From: JADCRZ01 sp041751095
GTDB taxonomy: Bacteria > Bacteroidota > Bacteroidia > Chitinophagales > Chitinophagaceae
DNA length: 64,000 nt
Assembly: GCA_041751095.1 (NCBI GenBank)
Contig: JBGSYC010000294.1
Location: 1-64,000 of the forward strand
Direction: 5' to 3'
The notes under the pieces: generated by a model
Database searches by the model: none
Told to the model about the DNA's origin: nothing
The model's input: the letters and a program-made list of their open reading frames with translations, nothing else
Shown here: positions 1 through 8,461 of the stretch, in pieces
Position numbering within the stretch: position 1 is the first letter of the stretch
How the letters are laid out: the number at the start of each line of letters is the position of its first letter
Program-made: the position numbers and the translations under genes

Positions 1-100
1 AAACTATATGTACATGCAACTGATAAATACTGTGGCTGCCCTTACGTGTATTCTGCATACCACAAATTTAGCAGAGATTTGTAGAAGCTAAAGCCTTGCC

Positions 101-355
101 CTAAAGGGCATAGCTTGAACTACCGTGTTGAGACCAGTCAAGTGCCGCATGGGTTCGATACGGAATGAGTTTAACGACGCCCGAGCTGGAATCCGTCATC
201 AGGCTATAAACCAGGGCTATCGAACTAAACGCCCGGCATGCATTGGTCGCGCTGTTGCTTTTTTTAAATCCTACCAGTTCAGGAGCAGCCAGAACAAAGG
301 GTACGTAGGTATAATCCAAAATCCAGTGTTTATCTTTTGTGATTCCGGTGATCAT
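101..355 (-). pseudogene. Truncated small membrane protein (SPW-like), remnant
   Basis: The reading frame from an ATG at 355 gives 84 residues starting MITGITKDKHWILDY, with hydrophobic stretches around VPFVLAAPELVGF and a VKLIPYRTHAALD segment. From memory, this resembles small Bacteroidota membrane proteins with an SPW-like repeat layout: an xLDY start, AP.L.GF, a second helix, then a VK.IP..H..LD motif followed by another helix ending in a second GF. Here the second half is missing. After HAALD the frame runs through an unrelated tail and stops at 101, next to a short TGCCC-TAAA-GGGCA hairpin (97-110). I read it as a truncated or frameshifted gene. It is not linked to the sulfatase operon, which runs the other way. 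The family assignment is from recall only. Confidence 0.35.
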
Positions 356-454
356 GGCTTTACATTTTAACAAACAAAACAATTATGAGACCACCATCTT
401 CAGAAGTCAGATAAATACTTTACATTGTCAGGTCAATTAAGAAGAATTTATTTT

Positions 455-1891
455 ATGATTCAGAAACAAGCGATCCTTCTTGGCATTGTAGTCATTGTTG
501 GTTTCAGTTGGGCTTTCCGGTCTGCGGATGCGCGACATTTGAGTGGGGTGATCCCGGTGAAAAAAACGCAGCCAAATATTATTTTTATCCTGGCTGATGA
601 TTTAGGTTACGGAGACCTGGGCAGCTATGGCCAGCAAAGAATAAAGACTCCAAACCTGGATAAAATGGCAAAAGACGGGCTGCGGTTTACGCAGTTTTAC
701 GCCGGGTCTACAGTTTGCGCACCCTCCCGGGCAAGCCTTATGACGGGCATACACACCGGCCATGCCTACATCAGGGGGAATGGAGAAGTGCCCTTGCGTG
801 AAACCGATATCATACTCCCCCAGCTCTTAAAAAAGCAGGGTTATACTACGGGCATGTTCGGGAAATGGGGTTTGGGTTTGAAGGGTACCCCCGGCGTTCC
901 GGAAAAGAAGGGCTGGGATTATTTTACCGGCTACCTTCACCACGTAGAAGGGCACTACCAGCAGGCCGATTCAATATGGAAAATGACGAACGGCAGCACC
1001 AAAAAAATTCCTCTTTTAAATTCGGATTATGTGAACGAAGTGTTTACGAGGTCCGCGATTGATTTTATCGATCAGCATAAAAACACTCCTTTTTACCTGT
1101 ATCTGGCCTTTACCTTACCCCATGCTGAATTGAAAGTGCAGGATCGTTACTTAAAACAATATCTGCAGCCTGATGGCCAGAGCGTATTTGCACCGGAAAA
1201 GGCTAACCCGCCAGGACTGCATTATGGGCCGCAGGCATTTCCCAAAGCTGCTTATGCGGCGATGATCACGAGCGTGGATGATTACGTGAGCTGGATCTTT
1301 AAAAAACTTGCTCAATCGGGTTTGGAAGAAAACACGATTGTATTCTTTTCAAGCGACAACGGCACCCACCTTGAAGGTGGCCGTACGCTGGCTGATGCAA
1401 CCGGTTTTTTTAAAAGCAGCGGTCCTTTGCGCGGTGTAAAACGTGATCTGTATGAAGGTGGCATCCGTGTACCCATGATCGCCCGGTGGAAAAATACCAT
1501 CATGCCCAACAACACAACTAACCATATAGGTGCTTTCTGGGATATGGCGCCCACGATAAGCGCTTTAGCGGGAGGTCAGGCACCTGCATTGACTGATGGG
1601 ACTTCCTTTCTGCCAACTCTCCTGGGCAACAAAAATCAACCTGTGCATAAAGGCCTGTACTGGGAATTTTACGAAAAGGGTTTTAAGCAGGCGGTAAGAG
1701 AAGGCGACTGGAAAGCCATCAGGTTTTACAAAAACGGAAAACCAGAACGTACGGAATTATATAACCTGAAAAATGATCTGAACGAAACCACCAATGTAGC
1801 TTCTTCCTTTCCGGAGCAGGTAAAGGCGTTAGAGTCGGTAATGGACAAGGAACATACTACATCCGAAAATCCACTCTTCCAGATTAAATAA
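455..1891 (+). CDS. Exported sulfatase (arylsulfatase family S1)
   Basis: Type I sulfatase that would hydrolyse sulfate esters, probably on a polysaccharide, in the periplasm. I chose the ATG at 455 over the upstream TTG at 425: it has AAGAAG ahead of it and begins a clear signal peptide (MIQKQAILLGIVVIVG). The protein is 478 residues. NIIFILADDLGYGD carries the first metal-binding aspartates. CAPSRASLMTG holds the formylglycine cysteine at about residue 88, and YTTGMFGKWGLG is the second sulfatase signature. A further FSSDNG metal motif lies near residue 300. This is the first gene of a tight operon: the SusC follows after 28 bases. The formylglycine is made by an anaerobic or FGE-type maturase, neither of which is in this window. 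The exact sulfate position and glycan cannot be read from the sequence. Confidence 0.93.
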   Translation: MIQKQAILLGIVVIVGFSWAFRSADARHLSGVIPVKKTQPNIIFILADDLGYGDLGSYGQQRIKTPNLDKMAKDGLRFTQFYAGSTVCAPSRASLMTGIHTGHAYIRGNGEVPLRETDIILPQLLKKQGYTTGMFGKWGLGLKGTPGVPEKKGWDYFTGYLHHVEGHYQQADSIWKMTNGSTKKIPLLNSDYVNEVFTRSAIDFIDQHKNTPFYLYLAFTLPHAELKVQDRYLKQYLQPDGQSVFAPEKANPPGLHYGPQAFPKAAYAAMITSVDDYVSWIFKKLAQSGLEENTIVFFSSDNGTHLEGGRTLADATGFFKSSGPLRGVKRDLYEGGIRVPMIARWKNTIMPNNTTNHIGAFWDMAPTISALAGGQAPALTDGTSFLPTLLGNKNQPVHKGLYWEFYEKGFKQAVREGDWKAIRFYKNGKPERTELYNLKNDLNETTNVASSFPEQVKALESVMDKEHTTSENPLFQIK

Positions 1892-1919
1892 TAGTTTATT
1901 TTCCACCAAATTTTCAACG

Positions 1920-4900
1920 ATGCACAAAATCTTTACCAAATCACGGTTACTGGTGTTGCTATGGTTGAACGCATTCATCTCACCCGTAAACGCCCAAATG
2001 TTTGCCCTTTCAAAAGCTAACGGTACATCGCAAAAAGCCCCGTATGAATTTTTTGATGTTAAAACTAACAATGCTATACCCGCCACCGGCTTTGAAAAGC
2101 TGATCGACGTTGTTGTTTCAGGGAAAGTAACTTCTCAAAATGGTGAAGGGCTGGCGGGTGTTACTGTTATCCTGAAGGGAACTACAACCGGTACCGCTAC
2201 AGGCGCCGATGGAAGTTTCAGCTTATCCATTCCCGGCTACAAGGGCACCCTGCAATTTTCTTTTGTAGGTTTTCTGACAAAGGAGGTTCCGGTGCCGTCC
2301 TCTGGAAACATACAGGTGATTATGGAAGAGGATTCCCGGTCGCTGCAGGATGTAGTGGTTGTAGGGTATAGCACACAAAAGAAAGTGAGCATGACCAGTG
2401 CCGTGAGCCAGATCAAAGGAGAAGAGCTGATGAGAAGACCGGTATCGAGCGTTCAGCAGGCTTTGCAGGGACAATTGCCCGGCGTTACGATCATTGACCG
2501 TGGAGGCGGACCTGGAAAATCCAATGCCTTTATAAGGGTCAGGGGAATTACGACCATAGGCTCCAACAATAACCCGCTCGTAATGGTCGATGGTGTTGAA
2601 CAACGCCTAAGCGACATCAACCCCGATGATATCGAGTCTATTTCTGTACTTAAAGATGCTTCATCCACAGCAATATATGGATCCAGGGCCGCTAACGGTG
2701 TTGTTTTGATAACAACGAGGCGCGCGAAGGAGGGCAGCGTTAGCGTGAATTATAACGGCTTCCTTGCCAGGCAGCAGGCGATCAATAACCCGCAGCAAAT
2801 GGGAACCGAAGATTATATGCGGCTGCAAAACGTGGCTTACAGGAACGTAGGCCTTCCGCTAAGATTTACCGAACAGCAGATACAGGATTACTTAACCACC
2901 ACCGACCGGCTGAAATACCCGCTGCCAAACACCTGGTTCGAAACCGTATATAGTCCGGCGCCCCAGATGAATCATTCTCTTTCAGTTGCGGGTGGCAGCA
3001 ATACGTTTAAGGCGAGGCTTAGTTTACGCTATCAGGATCAGGACGGCATTTTGGCAAATTACAACGCAAAAACCAGTGAAATACGCGTAAACACCGATTT
3101 TAAGGTTTCCCCTAAAATCAATGTCAGCACGGATGTAAATTACCGGCTTGTGAATGGTGTTACTCCGGTAAATGAGAATATCGTTTACGACCGGATGCTC
3201 CACGGCTCTATGTGGACCACCCCTAAGTTTCCTGACGGCACTTATGGCCTCAGCAACCAGGGACATAATCCGCTATTGTATGCTGAAGCGGCAGGCACGG
3301 CAAAAACGATCGACGACTATATCGTTGGAAACATCAAGGGTGACTGGGAGATCGTGAAGGGCTTAAAATTCACTACCCAGTTTGCTTCACGCATAAACCT
3401 TACAACCGGCAAGAACTTTACGAATGCTTACGACGTGAGGGATTACTACCAGCCGGAAATTATCAGGAGAACAGTGCCGTTGAGCAGCCTGAATGAAAGC
3501 AGGAATAGTTCCCGGGAATACACCCTCAATAATATTTTGAATTACGCTACCACTTTCGGGAAGCATGACATCAACATCCTGGGAGGCTATTCGGAAATCA
3601 AGAACACCGGCAGTTCTCTTGGAGCCTTCAGGCAGGGGTTTTATAGCAATGATATCCAGTCGATTTCCCAGGGCGCAAACGATAACACCAGGAATAACAG
3701 CGGCGGTGACTCGACGTGGGGCCTGCGTTCTTATTTTTCCCGCCTGAACTACACATTCGCCGACAAATACCTTTTTGAAGCCAATGCCCGTTACGATGGC
3801 TCTTCGCGATTTTTACCCGAGACGAGGTATAGTTTTTTTCCTTCTTTCTCAGCAGGATGGCGTATTTCGCAGGAAGATTTCTGGGGCAGCCTGGGCGACG
3901 CTATAAACGAATTTAAGTTGCGCGGCTCATGGGGCAAAACCGGTAACCAGGCTGTAAACCTTTATAGTTATTACGGAACCCTTAACCTTGTAAATTATAC
4001 GTTCAGCGGCGTGCCAACTCCGGGCTATGTTGAACAAAGACTTACCAACCAGAACATCACGTGGGAAACAACAATCCAGTCTAATATCGGGATAGACGCA
4101 CAGTTTCTCAACAACCGTATTACCTTTACAGCAGACTATTACAACAAGCGCACCGAAGGCATCCTTCTTTTACTTCCCATCCCGGCAACTATCGGCTTAA
4201 GGCCTTCTGCCCAAAATGCCGGTATTGTTGATAACAAAGGATGGGAGTTCTTACTTGGCGCACGGAGTAAGATCGGTGCATTGGGGTACGAGGGGAGTAT
4301 CAATTTCAGCATCAATCAAAACAACGTTGCCAACCTGGCCGGTACAGGCCCTTATATTTCCGGCAGTGACATTGACCCCCGCTACATCATTGGCGAAGGG
4401 TATGCAATAAACTCACACTGGGGCTATAAGACTGACGGCCTTTTTCAAACGGTGGAAGAAATTCAGAAATACCCTACCCTGCAGGCTGGCACTAAACCCG
4501 GCGACGTAAAGTTTGTAGATATGAACAAAGACGGGAAGATTAATGCTGATGACATGACCTACCTTGGAACCTCCTTCCCGAAATATACTTTCGGGTCTTC
4601 TCACAATTTCTCATTTAACGGATTCACCCTGAACCTGCTTTTCCAGGGGGCAGCGGAGGTACAGACACGCCTTTCCGGAGCCTTAGCCGAGATGGGTAAC
4701 CAGGAAGGATTTACACACAAGATCTACGCTGACAACTACTGGACCCCCGAGCGTACCGATGCAAGGTTTCCAAGACCGGCTAAATTCGACCTCCGTAACG
4801 TTAGCACTTCTGACCGTATGCTCATCAACGGATCTTATTTCCGGCTGAAAAATGTCCAGCTCCTCTACCAGATCCCTGCCGAAATCGCCCGGAAAGCTTA

Positions 4901-5054
4901 TTTGAGGCGTGCCAGTGTTTACGTTGCGGGTACAAACCTCCTTACCTTTTCAAAGCTGAATGAATGGAACCTGGACCCGGAAGCAGATTCCGGACGTGCA
5001 CAATATTATCCGCAAACCGCGCTGTATACCATGGGAATTAACCTGCAATTCTAA
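1920..5054 (+). CDS. SusC/RagA-family TonB-dependent outer-membrane transporter
   Basis: A 1044-residue outer-membrane importer that takes up oligomers with its SusD partner and TonB energy. A signal peptide ends near NAQ (about residue 26). A carboxypeptidase-regulatory-like beta-sandwich (VVSGKVTSQNGEG..GVTVILKG) spans about 65-140. The plug follows, with VVVVGYSTQKK, LQGQLPGV, IRVRGIT, DGVEQRL and the SusC hallmark DASSTAIYGSRAANGV. The rest is a beta-barrel ending in the usual C-terminal aromatic residue (GINLQF). It sits between sulfatase 1 (28-base gap) and SusD (30-base gap), so it is likely co-transcribed with them. The sulfatases suggest a sulfated glycan as cargo, which is inference. 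Confidence 0.96.
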   Translation: MHKIFTKSRLLVLLWLNAFISPVNAQMFALSKANGTSQKAPYEFFDVKTNNAIPATGFEKLIDVVVSGKVTSQNGEGLAGVTVILKGTTTGTATGADGSFSLSIPGYKGTLQFSFVGFLTKEVPVPSSGNIQVIMEEDSRSLQDVVVVGYSTQKKVSMTSAVSQIKGEELMRRPVSSVQQALQGQLPGVTIIDRGGGPGKSNAFIRVRGITTIGSNNNPLVMVDGVEQRLSDINPDDIESISVLKDASSTAIYGSRAANGVVLITTRRAKEGSVSVNYNGFLARQQAINNPQQMGTEDYMRLQNVAYRNVGLPLRFTEQQIQDYLTTTDRLKYPLPNTWFETVYSPAPQMNHSLSVAGGSNTFKARLSLRYQDQDGILANYNAKTSEIRVNTDFKVSPKINVSTDVNYRLVNGVTPVNENIVYDRMLHGSMWTTPKFPDGTYGLSNQGHNPLLYAEAAGTAKTIDDYIVGNIKGDWEIVKGLKFTTQFASRINLTTGKNFTNAYDVRDYYQPEIIRRTVPLSSLNESRNSSREYTLNNILNYATTFGKHDINILGGYSEIKNTGSSLGAFRQGFYSNDIQSISQGANDNTRNNSGGDSTWGLRSYFSRLNYTFADKYLFEANARYDGSSRFLPETRYSFFPSFSAGWRISQEDFWGSLGDAINEFKLRGSWGKTGNQAVNLYSYYGTLNLVNYTFSGVPTPGYVEQRLTNQNITWETTIQSNIGIDAQFLNNRITFTADYYNKRTEGILLLLPIPATIGLRPSAQNAGIVDNKGWEFLLGARSKIGALGYEGSINFSINQNNVANLAGTGPYISGSDIDPRYIIGEGYAINSHWGYKTDGLFQTVEEIQKYPTLQAGTKPGDVKFVDMNKDGKINADDMTYLGTSFPKYTFGSSHNFSFNGFTLNLLFQGAAEVQTRLSGALAEMGNQEGFTHKIYADNYWTPERTDARFPRPAKFDLRNVSTSDRMLINGSYFRLKNVQLLYQIPAEIARKAYLRRASVYVAGTNLLTFSKLNEWNLDPEADSGRAQYYPQTALYTMGINLQF

Positions 5055-5084
5055 CCTGTTAACAGCATCATTAAAGAAGAATAT

Positions 5085-6659
5085 ATGAAACGCATCAAAT
5101 ATAACATCGCCTTGCTGCTCGCTGCTTCTATGTTTCACGCGTGCAGCAAAGACCTGCTGAATACTACCCCTAACGACCGGATATCAACCGACCTTTTCTG
5201 GAAAACGGAAAGAGATGCCACCTTAGCCGCTAACGCGGTATATACCTTCCTCGAAGGGGTAAACATCTTTACCTGGGACGGTTTGTCGGATATCGGCCAC
5301 CGAAATACGCTCTTTTCTGTTGAAGCCAGCATCGAAAGAGGTCAGCTCGATGCTTTAAACGGTAAAGTATTTGCCGAATGGGATGATGCTTACACCGGCA
5401 TCCGCGCAGCCAACAATTTTCTTGCCAACGCTGACCTGGTTAAAACGTCCAATGCAACACTGATCAACCGTTTAAAGGGGGAGGTAAAAGTGATCAGGGC
5501 ATACCAGTATATAAAGCTTGCCAGTTTGTTTGGCGATGTGCCCCTGGTAACCACCACCATCTCCCTGGAGGAGGGCCGGAAATTAACCCGGACACCGGTG
5601 GTTCAAATCTGGGATTTTGTCTCGAAGGAACTAACCGAGGCAGCTGATATGTTAGATAAAACTTCATCCGAGAAAGGTCGTGTGACAAAAGGGGCGGCCC
5701 TGGCGCTTAAAGCCCGCGCGATGCTGTTTGCCGGCAGGTTTACAGAAGCTGCTGCTGCTGCCAGACAGGTGATGGATTTAAATGTGTATTCGTTATATCC
5801 GGCATACGAAACACTATTTAGTTATGCGGCAGAAAACAACGTTGAAGTTATTCTGGATAAGCAGTTCATTAAAGACAACTACAGCAATAACGTATTTTCA
5901 CAAATGGCACCTTACAGCCAGCGGGCAAGCGGCAGTTTTTATGTGCCTACCAAAAAGCTGGTTGACTCCTACCAGATGATTAATGGCAGGAGTATTTCGG
6001 ACCCTGCCAGCGGCTTCGACCCCCGGAACCCTTATGTAAACCGTGACCCTCGCCTGAAGTATTCTATTTTCGTGCCTGGTGATGTTCTTCCGGATGGAAA
6101 GATTTACAATACAAGACCAAACAGCAATACAGCTGATGCAATCGGTTATAGCTTTATCACAACTTCTACCGGCTTTAATGTAAAGAAGTATATTAATAAG
6201 GAAGATTTGGCGCAACCTGCTAATAGCGGGATCAATATTATTTTACTGCGTTACGCTGAAGTGTTGTTAACCTATGCAGAAGCAAAGATAGAAGCCAATC
6301 AAATAGATCAGACGGTGGTGAATGCCATCAATGCGGTAAGACAACGCAAAGACGTTAATATGCCTGCACTGTCTGCGCCCGGCTCGAGGGAAGCCATGCG
6401 GGAAATAGTACGTCACGAAAGGCTGGTAGAATTGGCTTTTGAGGGACTCCGGTATTTTGATTTGCGCCGCTGGCGTATTGCCGAAAACGTATTGCCCGGG
6501 AAAGTGTACGGAATGACTTACCTGGAAAACAATAATCTGGTAACCGTTGAAGTACAGGCTTTCGAAAAACTTTTCAACAAAGACAGGGATTACCTGTGGC
6601 CGATCCCCCAAAGAGAACGGGAGCTGAATCCCAACCTGACTCAAAATCCTAACTGGTAA
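5085..6659 (+). CDS. SusD/RagB-family surface glycan-binding lipoprotein
   Basis: A 524-residue surface lipoprotein that closes the preceding SusC barrel and captures ligand. MKRIKYNIALLLAASMFHAC is a lipoprotein signal with the acylated cysteine at residue 20. It is followed by the typical SusD start (LLNTTPNDRISTDLFWKTERDATLAANAVY, seen here in pieces). TPR-like helices follow, and the RagB/SusD C-terminal motif ERLVELAFEGLRYFDLRRW lies near residue 450. The end, LWPIPQRERELNPNLTQNPNW, is also a family signature. The gap to the SusC is 30 bases and to the next sulfatase 16 bases, so it belongs to one operon. Confidence 0.95.
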   Translation: MKRIKYNIALLLAASMFHACSKDLLNTTPNDRISTDLFWKTERDATLAANAVYTFLEGVNIFTWDGLSDIGHRNTLFSVEASIERGQLDALNGKVFAEWDDAYTGIRAANNFLANADLVKTSNATLINRLKGEVKVIRAYQYIKLASLFGDVPLVTTTISLEEGRKLTRTPVVQIWDFVSKELTEAADMLDKTSSEKGRVTKGAALALKARAMLFAGRFTEAAAAARQVMDLNVYSLYPAYETLFSYAAENNVEVILDKQFIKDNYSNNVFSQMAPYSQRASGSFYVPTKKLVDSYQMINGRSISDPASGFDPRNPYVNRDPRLKYSIFVPGDVLPDGKIYNTRPNSNTADAIGYSFITTSTGFNVKKYINKEDLAQPANSGINIILLRYAEVLLTYAEAKIEANQIDQTVVNAINAVRQRKDVNMPALSAPGSREAMREIVRHERLVELAFEGLRYFDLRRWRIAENVLPGKVYGMTYLENNNLVTVEVQAFEKLFNKDRDYLWPIPQRERELNPNLTQNPNW

Positions 6660-6675
6660 TCTTTATATCAGAATT

Positions 6676-8121
6676 ATGCGAAGTACTTTCTGGATGATCA
6701 TGCTGTTATGCAATGCCCATTACACCCCGGCTCAAAACAAGCCTGCCGGCCGGCCCAATGTTATCCTGATCAATATGGACGATATGGGTTATGGAGATAC
6801 CGAACCATACGGTATGAGTGGAATTGCAACCCCCAACTTTAACCGGATGGCTAAAGAAAGCATGCGTTTTACGCATTTCAATTCCGCCCAGGCTGTCTGT
6901 ACTGCGTCCCGTGCGGCGCTGCTGACGGGCTGCTACCCAAACAGGGTAGGACTGTTTGGGGCGTTGGCCCCGTGGGCAACGATTGCCTTAAATCCCAAAG
7001 AAGAAACAATTGCTTCCCTGCTTAAAAAGAATGGATATAAAACGGCAATGCTGGGCAAATGGCATTTAGGATCAAAAAAGCCATATTTCCCGACCTCGTA
7101 TGGCTTCGACAGTTTTTATGGCATTCCCTATTCGCACGACATGTGGCCGGTTGATTATGAAGGGAGGCCGGTTACAGACACCGCCAACCGGATAGGTAAA
7201 TACCCGCCCCTGCCCATCATTGATGGCGATAATGTAACCGCGATCAATGCTAATCTGTCCGACCAGGCAAAGCTGACGTCCACGCTTACGCAAAAGGCAA
7301 TAACTTTCATAACCACAAATAAAAAGAGCCCGTTCTTCTTATACCTGGCCCACCCGATGCCGCACGTGCCGCTGGCTGCATCTGCGAAATTCAAAGGAAA
7401 GAGTGAAGCCGGGATTTTTGGAGATGTCATTATGGAGCTTGACTGGTCGTTGGGAGAGATTATAAATACTTTGGAAAAAGAGGGATTGTCTGCCAATACC
7501 ATATTGATCGTTACGAGTGATAACGGACCGTGGTTGAATTTCGGTAACAATGCGGGGTCTTCCGGCGGTTTCCGGGAGGGTAAAGGTACGGTTTGGGATG
7601 GGGGAGTGCGGGTGCCCTGCATGGTTAGGTGGCCTGGCAAGATAGAAGCGGGAGGGGTAAACAGTCAGTTGATGTCGAACATCGACATTTTGCCGACTAT
7701 CGTTGCTTTAACCGGCGCACCTTCGCCAAAAAACAATATAGACGGGATGAGCTTTATGCCTTTGCTGTTAGGCAAATCTCCTAAGGGGCCCCGCGAGGTG
7801 TTCTATTACTATTACGATAAAAACAGCCTGAAAGCGGTGCGGTATAAAAACTGGAAGCTTGTGCTGCCTCACAAGTCGCGGTCATATGTTGTGGATATAC
7901 ATGGCAAGGGCGGCTACCCCGGACAAACTACCGAGGTAGGTGTTCAACAAGCGCTGTATAACCTTACCCACGATCCCGGAGAAGCATACGACGTTCAAAA
8001 ATTGTATCCTGACATTGCAGAGAAGATCATGGTGTTTGTAGAGCAGGCAAGGGAAGACCTTGGAGACGATCTTACCGGCAGGAAAGGAAAAAATGTGAGG
8101 CCTGCGGCGACTTTGGAGTAA
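6676..8121 (+). CDS. Exported sulfatase (second, CTASR type)
   Basis: A 481-residue type I sulfatase with a signal peptide (cleavage near AQN, about residue 20). The N-terminal metal site is NMDDMGYGD. The formylglycine motif is CTASRAALLTG with the cysteine at residue 75, so alanine replaces the more common proline (C-x-[PA]-S-R); that variant is accepted by the maturation system. The second signature YKTAMLGKWHLG and the metal motif TSDNGPW are present. It looks closest to the arylsulfatase A/N-acetylgalactosamine-6-sulfatase branch, but the substrate is not determined. It is the last gene of the sulfatase-SusC-SusD-sulfatase operon, 16 bases after SusD. A hairpin-rich repeat array begins about 10 bases after its stop. 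Confidence 0.93.
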   Translation: MRSTFWMIMLLCNAHYTPAQNKPAGRPNVILINMDDMGYGDTEPYGMSGIATPNFNRMAKESMRFTHFNSAQAVCTASRAALLTGCYPNRVGLFGALAPWATIALNPKEETIASLLKKNGYKTAMLGKWHLGSKKPYFPTSYGFDSFYGIPYSHDMWPVDYEGRPVTDTANRIGKYPPLPIIDGDNVTAINANLSDQAKLTSTLTQKAITFITTNKKSPFFLYLAHPMPHVPLAASAKFKGKSEAGIFGDVIMELDWSLGEIINTLEKEGLSANTILIVTSDNGPWLNFGNNAGSSGGFREGKGTVWDGGVRVPCMVRWPGKIEAGGVNSQLMSNIDILPTIVALTGAPSPKNNIDGMSFMPLLLGKSPKGPREVFYYYYDKNSLKAVRYKNWKLVLPHKSRSYVVDIHGKGGYPGQTTEVGVQQALYNLTHDPGEAYDVQKLYPDIAEKIMVFVEQAREDLGDDLTGRKGKNVRPAATLE

Positions 8122-8130
8122 TGTACTTGG

Positions 8131-8440
8131 CCGCTCCGGTTCAACCTTATAGGTTTTGATGGTTCACTGCTGAAGTCGCCGTGGTGCGAACCCGTAAGGT
8201 TAGTGGTTCAACCTATAAGGTTGTGATGCTTAGCCGCTCCGGTTCAAATCTTACAGGTTTTGATGGTTCACTGCTGAAGTCGCCGTGGTGCGAACCTATA
8301 AGGTTAGTGGTTCAACCCATAAGGTTGTGATGCTTAGCCGCTCAGGTTCAACCTTATAGGTTTTAGTGGTTCACTGCTGAAGTCGCCGTGGTGCGAACCT
8401 ATAAGGTTAGTGGCTGTGGTTCCAACCTATAAGGTTTTTA
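8131..8440. repeat. Three tandem ~103-bp repeats with AACCTTATAGGTT hairpins
   Basis: Three consecutive units begin at 8131, 8234 and 8338 with CCGCTCCGGTTC (CCGCTCAGGTTC in the third). They are 103, 104 and about 103 bases long and differ by a few substitutions and a one-base indel. Each unit contains AACCTTATAGGTT or a variant, and its reverse complement AACCTATAAGGTT, separated by a TTCACTGCTGAAGTCGCCG segment. Each motif is itself a short stem (AACCT/AGGTT), and the two forms can pair with each other into a longer hairpin. The array fills the gap between sulfatase 2 and the beta-helix gene. No reading frame of note is present. A single motif copy recurs at 53860. Confidence 0.9.
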
Positions 8441-8461
8441 AGTTCAACTTAAATTCGTTTT

